Below, in pieces: positions 16,983 to 26,277 of a stretch of 33,898 nucleotides of DNA. The number at the start of each line of letters is the position of its first letter. The stretch's first letter is position 1. Source of the DNA: Fibrobacter sp. UWEL (GTDB taxonomy: Bacteria > Fibrobacterota > Fibrobacteria > Fibrobacterales > Fibrobacteraceae). The translations under genes were made by a program, and so were the position numbers. The stretch is from NCBI RefSeq assembly GCF_900142535.1, contig NZ_FRBE01000027.1, positions 1 through 33,898 on the forward strand, in the 5' to 3' direction. A model generated the notes under the pieces. The model was not told the DNA's origin and did no database searches. It saw only the letters and a list, made by a program, of their open reading frames with translations.

Positions 16983-19253
16983 ATGTCTATTGATGCTTAC
17001 AAAGAAAAGTACGGCAAGATGCTGGACCCGAAGGAAGTGTCTGTAACACTTCCCGATGGTCGTGTCATCTCTTTCGAAACCGGCCGTATTGCTAAGCAGG
17101 CTCGTGGCGCTGCTGTTGCCAAGATGGGCGACGCATTTGTCCTGTCCACTGTCTGCTATGGCGAAGAAAAGGAAGGTGACTTCTTCCCCCTGACGGTTGA
17201 ATACCGCGAAAAGGCCTACGCTGCTGGTCGCCTCCCGGGTGGCTACTCCAAGCGTGAAGCTGGTCGTCCGTCTGACGAAGAAACCCTGTCCGCTCGTATT
17301 ATCGACCGACCGATCCGCCCCATGTTCCCGGAAAACTTCACTCGTGAAGTCCAGGTCATCGTGCAGGTCATGTCTGCCGACAAGAAGTTCGCTCCCGACG
17401 TTCTCGGTGTGAGCGCAGCTTCTCTCTCCATTGGTCTCTCTGACCTCCCGTTCGAACAGCAGGTTGCTGCAGTTCGCGTGGCCGTCGTTGATGGTCAGAA
17501 CGTTGTGATGCCCACCTATGATCAGATTGCATGTGCCGATCTGGACATGGTGGTCGCCGGTACCGAAGACTCCGTCTGCATGGTGGAAGGTGGCGCTTAT
17601 GAAGTGTCCGAAGACACCATGATCAACGCAATCCTCGCCGGTCACGAAGTCATCAAGCAGCTGTGCGTTGCTCAGCAGAAGCTGGTTGACCAGTGCGGTA
17701 AGATGCCCAAGATGGTCCTCGCCCCGAAGAACGTTGGCGAAACTCACGACAAGCTGGTCGCAACCGTTAAGGAAGTTGTGAACGAAGAACTCCAGAAGGA
17801 CGTTCACTCCAACATGGTCAAGACCGACTTCTATCCTGCTATGGCAGATCTCTGCAAGCGCATGACTGAAGATGCTCGCATCCTCGCTATCATCGGCGAA
17901 GGCGACGCTCAGGACGCTGCTCTCCTCGCAGATGCCAAGGCAATCTTCGGTGATCTGGAACGCACCGCAATGCGTGAAATGATCCTGAACGAACACGTCC
18001 GTCTGGATGGCCGTACCACTACCGAAATCCGTCCTATCGAAATCGATATGGGCGTTCTCCCCAGCGCTCATGGCTCTGCCATCTTCCAGCGCGGTGAAAC
18101 TCAGGGTTTCGTTGTATGTACTCTCGGCACCAAGGCTGACGAACAGCGCTATGAAAGCCTCCAGGGCGAAGGCGCAAAGAGCTACATGCTGCATTACAAC
18201 TTCCCGCCGTACAGCGTGGGTGAATGCAAGCGTCTCGGCACCAGCCGCCGCGAAATCGGTCACGGCCACCTTGCCGAACGTTCTCTGGCTGCAGTTCTTC
18301 CGCTGCCCGAAGACTTCCCGTACACCATCCGCGTGGTTTCCGAAATTCAGGAATCCAACGGTTCTTCTTCCATGGCTTCCGTTTGCGGTGGCTGCTTGAG
18401 CTTGATGGACGCTGGCGTTCCTATCAAGGCTCCTGTTGCTGGTATCGCAATGGGCCTCATCTCCGAAAAGGGTTCCGTGAAGGAAGGCGGCAAGATCGAA
18501 ATCTTGTCCGACATTACCGGCACTGAAGACCACCTCGGCGATATGGACTTCAAGGTTACTGGTACCGCCGAAGGTATCACTGCCTTCCAGATGGATATCA
18601 AGATCCGTGGTATTACTCCGGAACTGATGCGTCAGGCATTGGAACAGGCCAAGCAGGGCCGTCTCCACATCCTCGGCCGTATGGCTGAACTTGGCCTGGC
18701 TGCACCTCGTCCCAAGGTTTCCGAAAAGGCTCCGACCATGATCAAGATGAAGGTGCCCACCAACAAGATCCGTGACGTTATCGGCTCTGGTGGCTCCGTC
18801 ATTAAGGGTATGCAGGCTCAGACTGGCTGCACCATCAACATCGACGACAACGGTAACGTTGACATCGCTGCTCCGACTGGTAAGGCTGCTGCAGTTTGCC
18901 GCCGCATGATCGAAGAACTCACTGCAGAACCGGAACCGGGCCGCAAGTACAAGGGCAAGGTAAAGACGATCCAGCCGTTCGGCGCATTCGTTGAAATCCT
19001 CCCGGGTCGCGATGGCCTCGTGCACATCTCCGAACTTGCTGACCATCGCGTCGACAAGGTTGAAGACGTTGTTCACGTCGGTGACGAAGTTGAAGTTCTT
19101 TGCCTGGGTGTTGACCCCAAGGGTAAGGTAAAGCTCTCTATTAAGGCTTTGCTCCCCCCGAAGGCTGAAGCACCTGCCGCTGAAGCTGCACCCGCAGCAG
19201 AAGCCGCTCCTGAAGCTCCCGTAGCTCCCGAAGCACCGGCAACTGAAGCTTAA
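16983..19253 (+). CDS. pnp: Polyribonucleotide nucleotidyltransferase (PNPase)
   Basis: PNPase is the trimeric phosphorolytic 3'-to-5' exoribonuclease of the degradosome. The 756-aa protein contains the first RNase PH domain (about 10-145), an alpha-helical linker, the second, catalytic RNase PH domain (about 320-560, with FQRGETQ and TSRREIGHGHLAERSL), a KH domain with GSGG (about 583-640) and an S1 domain (about 653-722, GAFVEILPGRDGLVHISEL). The C-terminus has a 30-residue Ala/Pro/Glu-rich tail absent from shorter PNPases; such tails can be protein-docking segments. GGAG precedes the ATG, and the gene follows rpsO in an operon ending in a terminator. A 706-codon frame on the opposite strand is only a codon-bias shadow. 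Confidence 0.98.
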   Translation: MSIDAYKEKYGKMLDPKEVSVTLPDGRVISFETGRIAKQARGAAVAKMGDAFVLSTVCYGEEKEGDFFPLTVEYREKAYAAGRLPGGYSKREAGRPSDEETLSARIIDRPIRPMFPENFTREVQVIVQVMSADKKFAPDVLGVSAASLSIGLSDLPFEQQVAAVRVAVVDGQNVVMPTYDQIACADLDMVVAGTEDSVCMVEGGAYEVSEDTMINAILAGHEVIKQLCVAQQKLVDQCGKMPKMVLAPKNVGETHDKLVATVKEVVNEELQKDVHSNMVKTDFYPAMADLCKRMTEDARILAIIGEGDAQDAALLADAKAIFGDLERTAMREMILNEHVRLDGRTTTEIRPIEIDMGVLPSAHGSAIFQRGETQGFVVCTLGTKADEQRYESLQGEGAKSYMLHYNFPPYSVGECKRLGTSRREIGHGHLAERSLAAVLPLPEDFPYTIRVVSEIQESNGSSSMASVCGGCLSLMDAGVPIKAPVAGIAMGLISEKGSVKEGGKIEILSDITGTEDHLGDMDFKVTGTAEGITAFQMDIKIRGITPELMRQALEQAKQGRLHILGRMAELGLAAPRPKVSEKAPTMIKMKVPTNKIRDVIGSGGSVIKGMQAQTGCTINIDDNGNVDIAAPTGKAAAVCRRMIEELTAEPEPGRKYKGKVKTIQPFGAFVEILPGRDGLVHISELADHRVDKVEDVVHVGDEVEVLCLGVDPKGKVKLSIKALLPPKAEAPAAEAAPAAEAAPEAPVAPEAPATEA

Positions 19254-19275
19254 TTTCGAATTCGAAGCTTAAAAG

Positions 19276-19315
19276 ACAACCGCTCTGGCTCAACGCCGGG
19301 GCGGTTGTTTTTTTT
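19276..19315 (+). terminator. Terminator of rpsO-pnp
   Basis: ACAACCGC pairs with GCGGTTGT, with an inner CTGGC/GCCGG stem, followed by eight T. Confidence 0.9.
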
Positions 19316-19443
19316 GTGCTTTGTGATGCCTGTCACAATGTTGAGAATTTACGTTGCGATTTTTTAACGTTATGTTGTAATATAATTGAAAGATTATTGT
19401 AAAAAGCTATTATTAGGCTGAATTTGCGAATTTAAGGAAAATA

Positions 19444-21138
19444 ATGGTTATTGGATATCTTGTTGCACTTTGTATTGTTTCGGCAATCAACATTGTCATT
19501 CTGACCCGAATCAACCATGGGGGCCAGCGCGGTCCTTACTTTGCCATTTGCTTTGCCGCCTTTATTTCCTGCGTAGGCCATTTGTTCCTTGCTCTTTCTA
19601 CGGATGTAGGCGAAGCCATTATTGCTAATAAGATGAACTATGTGGCTGCCGTGTTCCTGCCCATGTTTACCTTCAATGCGGTGGTTGCGGTTTGCGGTGT
19701 TCGTGTTCCTTCCTGGGCAAGCCTGTTCCTTTACCTGCTTTCCTTCCTTGTGTTTGGACTTTCTGCAACGGTTGGCTTTAGCGATGTATACTACACCTCC
19801 ATTGAGTATGTGAAAACTTATGGCGTTGGCAACTACGTGGCCACCTATGGTCCCGGACATACCCTATTTAACGTTATGCTGGTGGGCTACGTTGTCGCGA
19901 ACATCAGCCTGATCGTCCACTCCTTCGCCAAGAAGAAGAACGTTTCCTACAAGAGCCTGATTGCCCTTTCCTTGATTGAAGTGGTGAGCATTGGTTCCTT
20001 TATCCTGGCCCGATTCATGGAAACGGACACCCTGATTATGCCTGCGGTGTACGTGTTCGACCAGTTTGCCCTGCTTTACATCTGCTTTAGAGTTCGTTAT
20101 TACGATATTACCCAGAATGTGGTGAACGCCCTGGAAGAAAACAATACAGACGGATATATTTCCGTATTTTCCGACTTCCATTTCCTGGGCGCCAATAAGA
20201 TTGCTTACGGTTTCTTCCAGGAACTTCGTCGTTGCCGTGTGGACAAGGCCATGTCCAATAATTCCGAAATGGAATTGCTGTTGATCAACTGGATCAAGGA
20301 TTTCGAATCCGGCAAGAAGATTGAATTCAAGGAAGTGAGCCGCGGAAGCCATCATTACAAGTTGTCCCTGAAGGTCCTTCGCTTTGCTGCCCAGAAGGCT
20401 GCTTACCTGTTCAAGGTAGAAGACGATACAGAAATTCATAACTATGTCCGCATGCTGGGTAACAGCAATAGCCGACTGGAAAATCTGGCAAAGACCAATG
20501 CTACCCAGATTCACGCCATTCAGGAACAGATGGTGGTGGGTATGGCAAACATGGTGGAAAGCCGCGATAGCAGTACTGGCGGTCACATCAAGCGTACTAG
20601 CCAGGTGGTTGCCATCCTGGTGGATGAGTTGCGCAAGGATCCCAATTCCAATTATAGCGAGAAGTTCTACGATTCCTTGATCAAGAGTGCTCCTATGCAC
20701 GACCTGGGTAAGATTGCCATTGACGATGCAATCCTGCGTAAGCCGGGCCGTTTTACTCCCGAGGAATACGAAACCATGAAAACTCACCCGGCTCGTGGTG
20801 CGGCAATCGTGGAGAACCTGCTTTCCCAGATCGAGGATCCTTCCTTTGTTCAAATTGCAAGAAATGTGGCCTGGTTCCATCATGAACATTTCAACGGCAA
20901 TGGCTATCCCAACGGCCTGAAGGGTTCTGAAATTCCCTTTGAAGCTCGCGTCATGGCAATTGCCGACGTTTATGACGCTCTGGTCAGCAAGCGTTGCTAT
21001 AAGGATAAGTTCTCTTTTGAAAAGGCCTATGAAATCATTACGGAAGGAATGGGCACTCAGTTTGATCCGTCCTTAAGAGCGTTCTTCGATAGGGCCCGCC
21101 CCCGCCTGGAAGAGTACTATAGAAGTATGGAAGCTTAA
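19444..21138 (+). CDS. Membrane-anchored HD-GYP domain protein
   Basis: HD-GYP domains hydrolyse cyclic di-GMP (or related cyclic dinucleotides). The 564-aa protein begins with seven or so transmembrane helices (about 1-220), resembling the 7TM sensory region found on histidine kinases. A PAS-like soluble segment (about 225-340) and a short helical link follow. The HD-GYP domain (about 355-555) has H419-D420 in APMHDLGKIAID, the histidines in AWFHHEHFNGNGYP, and G487-Y488-P489 intact, so catalysis is expected. Motility, adhesion or biofilm-like behaviour is the usual output; which one here is unknown. The ATG has AAGGA 5 nt upstream. A small membrane protein gene follows after 47 nt. Confidence 0.9.
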   Translation: MVIGYLVALCIVSAINIVILTRINHGGQRGPYFAICFAAFISCVGHLFLALSTDVGEAIIANKMNYVAAVFLPMFTFNAVVAVCGVRVPSWASLFLYLLSFLVFGLSATVGFSDVYYTSIEYVKTYGVGNYVATYGPGHTLFNVMLVGYVVANISLIVHSFAKKKNVSYKSLIALSLIEVVSIGSFILARFMETDTLIMPAVYVFDQFALLYICFRVRYYDITQNVVNALEENNTDGYISVFSDFHFLGANKIAYGFFQELRRCRVDKAMSNNSEMELLLINWIKDFESGKKIEFKEVSRGSHHYKLSLKVLRFAAQKAAYLFKVEDDTEIHNYVRMLGNSNSRLENLAKTNATQIHAIQEQMVVGMANMVESRDSSTGGHIKRTSQVVAILVDELRKDPNSNYSEKFYDSLIKSAPMHDLGKIAIDDAILRKPGRFTPEEYETMKTHPARGAAIVENLLSQIEDPSFVQIARNVAWFHHEHFNGNGYPNGLKGSEIPFEARVMAIADVYDALVSKRCYKDKFSFEKAYEIITEGMGTQFDPSLRAFFDRARPRLEEYYRSMEA

Positions 21139-21169
21139 TTCCACCCTAGCGGGCCGTGGCTGACTTAGC

Positions 21170-21177
21170 TATCTTTG
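21170..21177 (+). promoter_or_regulatory. TAnnTTTG box before the 21186 gene
   Basis: TATCTTTG, ending 8 nt before the ATG at 21186. It argues for that ATG rather than the upstream in-frame GTG at 21156, and for separate transcription from the HD-GYP gene. Confidence 0.45.
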
Positions 21178-21185
21178 GGCCCGTC

Positions 21186-21953
21186 ATGCTGGAATCCCTG
21201 AATTTTCACTTTACCTTTTACGACTGGCTCTTGGTGGTGATGGTCACTGCCTTGGGTACTCTAAGTGCGTATTTGAAAGATCCGCAGTTGAAGGCGGTGA
21301 CGGCAACTATCCCCATTCCTTTTGGGTTTGCCTATATTGCAGTTGGATTGCCTATTGGGGCTGCCAATGCCATTTCTGGATTTATGTGCATGCTGTATGC
21401 TAACATTGTACGAATACTGCATTACAAGGTGAAGATTCCCATTGTTCCTTCCATCATCATTGGCCTGGCCTGCTTTGTATTGCTGGGGACTTTCCTGATG
21501 CCGCGTATTCCTGACGGTGAAGGCTTCTTCCTGGGGGTGTGTGCTTTTGATTTTGTGGTGGGCGTTATCATGTTCCAGAAGCAGAAGTACAGCGCTGGCG
21601 TAAAGTACAAGACGCCGCTGCCCATTTATATCAAGGCTCCTGCAATTGCCTGCGTGGTCAGCGGCCTGATGTTCATCAAGCGATTGATGGGCGGGTTCTG
21701 CACCAGTTTCCCCATGATGAATTCCATCGTCAGCTATGAAAGCCGTTTTTCCCTGGCGGACCAGTGCAGACAATTGCCGTTGTTCCTGATTGCAGCTCCC
21801 TTTATGTTTATCGAAATGCACTTCATTGAAACTCGATTGCATTGGAACCACTGGATTGTGCTGCTTTGCGGTTATATCCTCTTTAGCTTCATTTATGTTC
21901 CTTTGAATAACGAACTGAAACGCCGCAACGCGGCTGCGGGTTCGGATAAGTAA
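21186..21953 (+). CDS. Integral membrane protein of unknown function
   Basis: A 255-aa protein with about eight hydrophobic segments, for example WLLVVMVTALGTLSAYL, ATIPIPFGFAYIAVGLPIGAA, IIIGLACFVLLGTF, FFLGVCAFDFVVGVIMF and WIVLLCGYILFSFIYV. A short basic C-terminus (ELKRRNA) should face the cytoplasm. I do not recognise the family. The start at 21186 is favoured by the promoter box 8 nt upstream; the frame also opens at a GTG at 21156. It lies 47 nt after the HD-GYP gene and converges on comEC with only 12 nt between the stops. Confidence 0.65.
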   Translation: MLESLNFHFTFYDWLLVVMVTALGTLSAYLKDPQLKAVTATIPIPFGFAYIAVGLPIGAANAISGFMCMLYANIVRILHYKVKIPIVPSIIIGLACFVLLGTFLMPRIPDGEGFFLGVCAFDFVVGVIMFQKQKYSAGVKYKTPLPIYIKAPAIACVVSGLMFIKRLMGGFCTSFPMMNSIVSYESRFSLADQCRQLPLFLIAAPFMFIEMHFIETRLHWNHWIVLLCGYILFSFIYVPLNNELKRRNAAAGSDK

Positions 21954-21965
21954 GGTCCCCTTAAA

Positions 21966-24338
21966 TCATTCCAGCATGGTGTCCACTTTCAGGGAATCTT
22001 CGCTGAAGGTGATGTGGATGGTTCCTCTTTCTGCGGTATTCAGGTGAGGGATTTGTAGGGAGTCCAGTCGCTGGATGACTTGCTTGTGGGGGTGGCGGAA
22101 CTTATTCCGGCGGCCGCTGGATATAATGGCAACTTTCGGCTGTACAGCCTGGAGAAACGCCTTGCTGCTGGAGGTTTTGGACCCGTGGTGTCCCAACTTC
22201 AGGACGTCGCTTTTAAGGTACATGTCCGTACGGAGGAGCTGTTTTTCCCCCGCGATGGTCAGGTCTCCTGTCAGGATGGCAGAGTGGCCTAGACCTTTTG
22301 CCCTGAGGGTAATGCTCTGGGTGTTTTCGTCGGTACAGCCCGAGGTGTCCGGATGTAAGGTCCATAGCTGGAAACCGTTTTCCTTCCAGAGGACACCCCG
22401 ATGGATATTGCGGATGGGTATGTTTCTGCGGTGGGCTTCCCGCAGGACTTGCTGCCATAGGGGTTTCTTTTCCCGACGGGAGCAGTTAGACATCCAGATT
22501 TCCTTAACGGGAAAAGTCTTGATGAGGGATAGGGCTCCGCCGAAGTGGTCCTTATCCGCATGAGTAATGATGAGGGCATCCAGAGAGGAAACGCCAATGT
22601 GGTGCAAGTAGGGGACGAGAATGTTCTTGCCAGCGTCCTGAGTGGACCTGCTGAATTTATCGGTCGGGTCGGGGGCGTCTCCTGCGTCGATGAGCATGTG
22701 TTTTTGGGAAGGGGTGGTGATGAGATGGGAATCGCCTTGCCCTACATCTACCGTGGTCAGTGACCAGGTGGGTGTGGCTGCCCGCTGGTAACCGACCCAG
22801 AGGAAATTGAGGCTAAAGAAAAGCAAACTCCCTAGGGCAAGTTTTCTAGCCAGCGGATTACTGCGGTAGGCGGGGATGAGAATAATCAGCACTCCGAACA
22901 GGAGCAGGATGGACGGACCAAAGGGGCCGACGGTTGTGGAAGCCTGCGATGAACTGGAAAGCAGTTTTGTAAGGAGGGAAGCGAGCCGCAGAAAGAAGCT
23001 GGCGGCGTAGCAGAAATACTGGCGGATGGAATCTACGGGAAAAAGGAGGCCGAAGAGCCCCGCCTGCATTCCCATGGAAATGGCGGGAACCACCACGATG
23101 TTTCCGAGCCAGGCTAGGGGTGACAAGGTCTTGAAATGATGGATGAGAAAGGGGGCTGTAGATAGGGTGGCGCACAAGGTGACGTAAGTAGGTTCCAGGA
23201 TGAATTCCTGAAATTTCTTCCAGAGTTTGTTGCGCTTGAATTTGGAGGGAAGATTTTTTAAGGGGTTTAGAGGCCCGCTGATGAGGATGCCTGCGGTGGC
23301 TGCAACTGAAAGCTGAAATCCGGGATTCCAGATGATGTAAGGTTCCGGAAGAATCAGGATGATTAACGCCACACCTAGGCTGTTTAGGGTGTTTGAAGTT
23401 CGCTGGAAGATGGAACCAATTTGGGGTACGGCGAACATGATGACCGCACGACGGACTGCAGGGGAGCCTCCTGTGACGGGGATGTACACCAGCAGGAGAA
23501 GTACTGCAAGAATTCGCACCATGCGGTGAGGCAATCGGGTGGCCTTCAGGAATATCATGAGGATTCCTGCCAGAAGGACCACATGGAACCCGCTGATGGC
23601 CAGAACGTGGACCAGTCCCGAGCGCTGGAAGTCACTACGCAAGGCGTCTGGAATTCCAGAGCGGTCTCCTGCTAATAACCCCAGGAGAAGTCCTGTTTCG
23701 GAGTCGTCCAGATATTTGCTGAAGCGGGACTTGATCCACTGGCGAAAAGCGTAGAAACTTCTTTCGGGAACCCAACGGAATCCGTGGACGGTCCAGTGTT
23801 TGAATTTACCGTAGGCGGCCAAGTGCTGGGAATGGAGCCATCCTGCGGTGTTGAAACCGCCTGGTACTGTAGGGGGCGTTACTGGATACCAACTGGCTTC
23901 ATAGCAGATGGAGTCTCCCGGCTGGGGAATGAGGGGCAAGTTCCGCTTTTCCGTGAGGCGGACTCGATAGGTTTTTGTAACGGAATCCTCCGGAATGTTC
24001 ACCAGGATGGCGTATCCGTTGGTTCTTGGCTGCGTTGCCTCGACCGTCCCGCAGGCCTCCACGGGAATTCGTGGCGTGGTGTCCTCTACGTTTGAAAAAA
24101 ACTCTTGGGAGAGTATCCCTGCCGTCATAGTTATAAGAATGGCCCATTGGAGTCGTCTGGAAAAGAAGTGAGTAAGGATTGCTATGCTAAGGAGAAGAAC
24201 TGGTGCGTAGGAGGGCTCCTGGATGCTGGCAATGGTTAGGGCTAGAATTAATGAGGACAAGAGTGCCGGCTTACCCATGAGGGGCTGCATTAAATTTTTT
24301 AAATCCGTCTGGATTGGCTTTAGAATTTGTTTTTTCAT
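21966..24338 (-). CDS. comEC: DNA internalization protein ComEC/Rec2
   Basis: ComEC forms the inner-membrane channel that brings single-stranded DNA into the cell during natural transformation. The 790-aa product has the three family parts: an N-terminal DUF4131/OB region (about 90-180), the competence domain with many TM helices (GLLLGLLAGDRSGIP, GLVHVLAISGFHVVLLAG, PVTGGSPAVRRA), and a C-terminal metallo-beta-lactamase domain (VDVGQGDSHLI, ITHADKDHFGG, LKLGHHGSKTSSS). The metal ligands appear intact, so nuclease activity is possible. The ATG at 24338 is chosen; the frame opens at a GTG at 24377. The promoter region is shared with the divergent lipoprotein gene at 24398. No terminator is visible after the stop. 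Confidence 0.93.
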   Translation of the reverse strand: MKKQILKPIQTDLKNLMQPLMGKPALLSSLILALTIASIQEPSYAPVLLLSIAILTHFFSRRLQWAILITMTAGILSQEFFSNVEDTTPRIPVEACGTVEATQPRTNGYAILVNIPEDSVTKTYRVRLTEKRNLPLIPQPGDSICYEASWYPVTPPTVPGGFNTAGWLHSQHLAAYGKFKHWTVHGFRWVPERSFYAFRQWIKSRFSKYLDDSETGLLLGLLAGDRSGIPDALRSDFQRSGLVHVLAISGFHVVLLAGILMIFLKATRLPHRMVRILAVLLLLVYIPVTGGSPAVRRAVIMFAVPQIGSIFQRTSNTLNSLGVALIILILPEPYIIWNPGFQLSVAATAGILISGPLNPLKNLPSKFKRNKLWKKFQEFILEPTYVTLCATLSTAPFLIHHFKTLSPLAWLGNIVVVPAISMGMQAGLFGLLFPVDSIRQYFCYAASFFLRLASLLTKLLSSSSQASTTVGPFGPSILLLFGVLIILIPAYRSNPLARKLALGSLLFFSLNFLWVGYQRAATPTWSLTTVDVGQGDSHLITTPSQKHMLIDAGDAPDPTDKFSRSTQDAGKNILVPYLHHIGVSSLDALIITHADKDHFGGALSLIKTFPVKEIWMSNCSRREKKPLWQQVLREAHRRNIPIRNIHRGVLWKENGFQLWTLHPDTSGCTDENTQSITLRAKGLGHSAILTGDLTIAGEKQLLRTDMYLKSDVLKLGHHGSKTSSSKAFLQAVQPKVAIISSGRRNKFRHPHKQVIQRLDSLQIPHLNTAERGTIHITFSEDSLKVDTMLE

Positions 24339-24378
24339 TCTGGAAAAACCTATATTACGTGCTGATACTCTATACACG

Positions 24379-24386
24379 TATTTTTG
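24379..24386 (+). promoter_or_regulatory. TAnnTTTG box before the metzincin lipoprotein gene
   Basis: TATTTTTG ending 11 nt before the ATG at 24398; no Shine-Dalgarno fits. It lies inside the divergent comEC upstream region. Confidence 0.45.
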
Positions 24387-24397
24387 GTTAGGTTTGA

Positions 24398-25684
24398 ATG
24401 AAGTTTTTTTGTAAAAAAATCTTGATGATTCCCCAGGTCCTTTTGTTCGCGGCTTCTTTGGCAGTTTTGTTGGCTGGCTGTGCGACAGAAAGTGAAGAAT
24501 CTGACTTGTTGCCGGATAATCAAGTCGCTTTCTGGATGTTTCCTAATGATGGTGCCCTAAGCGATTCTGTGGATCAGAACTTGACTCATGGAATTATTCT
24601 TGAAGTTCATGCCGATGCGGAATACACCTTGTCTTTTGATGCGGATGAAGAAGCGGGTGCGCCCACTTTAAAATTGTATCGTTTAAGGCGAGTCAGTCAG
24701 GGTGCCATTCCTTCCAAGGTGCGTTCCCTGAAGGCTTCTCTGGAGAATGGACGTTATGTGTATCGTTTCCTCTGTGAGGAAAAGGACGCTGCTGAATGGG
24801 CTACCGTCCTGCAAAAGGATGGCAAGTATTATCAGGGATCCACCAATAATACTCGCTTTACTGGGGATGGCGCCTATTCCGATCATCTTTCCCTGAATCT
24901 GGTGCTGGTAGGTAACGTAGAGCAGAAATTGAGTGGCTACACCAAGGAAGACCTTGCTTCTGCTATGCTTGCTCGCTTTAGGCAGTTCTATACAGGGATC
25001 GTTATCGATACTCTTTACGTTAATTATGCCGAAAATCATCCTACCAATGGTAAACTGTTTCCCTCTAATGAGCCGTGGATTGCTGGACGTTCCGATGATG
25101 ATATTATGATGAGTAAGCTTGGCGGTGGATGGAACGGTGCCGATGGCGCCCTGGACTTAGTCTTGGTTCATTATATTGATGAAGTGGGCTTGCTGGGTTA
25201 TTCTTATCTCTTTAGTGGAAATTTGAAGGGGGGTGAGGGCAGTACTGTTGTGCTGGGAGCCTTCGTGAAAACCAACGCGGGAACCATTGCCAATTCTATG
25301 GATGCTATTGTTGAAACGGCTGTTCACGAATCGGGACATTTCCTGGGCTTGCGCCATACCACTGCTACGAAAGCAGATCTTGCTGCTGTTGGGGACTACT
25401 CCATGCTAGAAGATGGCCTGTCGGATACTCCGTTCTGTGAAGGCTTGATTAGCAGTGGACTTGTCAAGAAGAAGACCGAAACCGGCTCGGATATGAAAAT
25501 CCGTTATGGAGGTTGGCGCCTTAGAGGCAGAACTGCTGTTGAGGCCAGAGGTGGCTTTGATATTAACGCTTGCCCGGACGTGGCAAACCTGATGTTCCCT
25601 GTGGAAACTGGAGTGGAGTATGAACCTCTAACTCCTATGCAGCAGGATTTGGTCCGCAAGACTTTGATGATTTATCCCCACTAG
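24398..25684 (+). CDS. Lipoprotein zinc metallopeptidase (metzincin type)
   Basis: A 428-aa lipoprotein with signal and lipobox LLAGC (C near residue 27). The first half is a beta-rich region without a recognised family. The second half holds the extended zinc motif HESGHFLGLRH (H310, E311, H314, H320), the HExxHxxGxxH pattern of metzincins, and a later NLMFPV with the methionine expected of a Met-turn. It is therefore probably an active surface or periplasmic protease. The substrate is unknown. The CDS is followed after 23 nt by a DUF4416 gene with its own AGGA site, so the two may be cotranscribed. Confidence 0.82.
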   Translation: MKFFCKKILMIPQVLLFAASLAVLLAGCATESEESDLLPDNQVAFWMFPNDGALSDSVDQNLTHGIILEVHADAEYTLSFDADEEAGAPTLKLYRLRRVSQGAIPSKVRSLKASLENGRYVYRFLCEEKDAAEWATVLQKDGKYYQGSTNNTRFTGDGAYSDHLSLNLVLVGNVEQKLSGYTKEDLASAMLARFRQFYTGIVIDTLYVNYAENHPTNGKLFPSNEPWIAGRSDDDIMMSKLGGGWNGADGALDLVLVHYIDEVGLLGYSYLFSGNLKGGEGSTVVLGAFVKTNAGTIANSMDAIVETAVHESGHFLGLRHTTATKADLAAVGDYSMLEDGLSDTPFCEGLISSGLVKKKTETGSDMKIRYGGWRLRGRTAVEARGGFDINACPDVANLMFPVETGVEYEPLTPMQQDLVRKTLMIYPH

Positions 25685-25707
25685 TTTTTTTGAATTTAGG
25701 ATTTTCT

Positions 25708-26253
25708 ATGAAGGCATCTAACTTTAGTGAACAGGCTCAGCTGATTGCTTTTGTTTTGCAGAAAGGTTCGGAATGGGACCCGGCTGTGATTGAACTTCTA
25801 GAAAAAACCTGGGGCAAGATCCGCCATAAGGGGAAACTTTTTGCGTTTGACAAGACTCCCTATTACCAGCCCGAAATGGGTGATGGACTTTATCGTGGCG
25901 TGGTTTCCTTCGAGAAAACTATACCGCCTGAAACCATTGCGGAAGAGAAGGCCCGCAGTAACGCTCTTGAATTGACTACCGCCGACAGCGACAATCCGGA
26001 CCACCGTCATGTGAATATTGACATTGGCTATATGGATATGGACAAGGTGGTGTTGCCCAGCTATAAACGTGGCCCCTTTAAACTTTATGCGGGAAACGGT
26101 GTGTGGCTGGATATGCTTTTGACTTATGCCAAGGGCGTTTTCCATCCGACAGCCTGGGCGTTCGAGGATTTCGTGAGAAATCCTTACCAGCATGATTTGC
26201 AGCTGATTCGTGAACGCTATAAAAAAGCGGGCGCTGGTAAGCCCGCAAAATAA
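25708..26253 (+). CDS. DUF4416 family protein
   Basis: A 181-aa cytoplasmic protein. It shows the family landmarks FDKTPYYQPEMGDGLYRGVVSFE, VNIDIGYMDMDKVVLPSYK, and the closing YAKGVFHPTAWAFEDFVRN. The family is widespread in anaerobes and has no established function. The ATG at 25708 follows TTAGGA; a TTG at 25690 would extend it by six residues. A hairpin in its last codons acts as terminator for the converging gene. Confidence 0.8.
   Translation: MKASNFSEQAQLIAFVLQKGSEWDPAVIELLEKTWGKIRHKGKLFAFDKTPYYQPEMGDGLYRGVVSFEKTIPPETIAEEKARSNALELTTADSDNPDHRHVNIDIGYMDMDKVVLPSYKRGPFKLYAGNGVWLDMLLTYAKGVFHPTAWAFEDFVRNPYQHDLQLIRERYKKAGAGKPAK
26221..26246 (-). terminator. Terminator of the M50-like gene, inside the DUF4416 coding end
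   Basis: GCGGGC pairs with GCCCGC around GCTGGTAA; on the minus strand it is followed by six T. It lies 32 nt past the stop of the minus-strand gene and within the last codons of the convergent gene. Confidence 0.65.
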
Positions 26254-26277
26254 CAAGGCAAGTATTAAAATTTCGCC

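Noticed and set aside
16956-19076. A 706-codon open frame antisense to pnp
   Set aside because: It covers a certain PNPase gene, has no ribosome site and its composition follows from the strong codon bias of pnp. The same applies to the long antisense frames over the GH43, clpB, GH74, tgt and YeiH genes.
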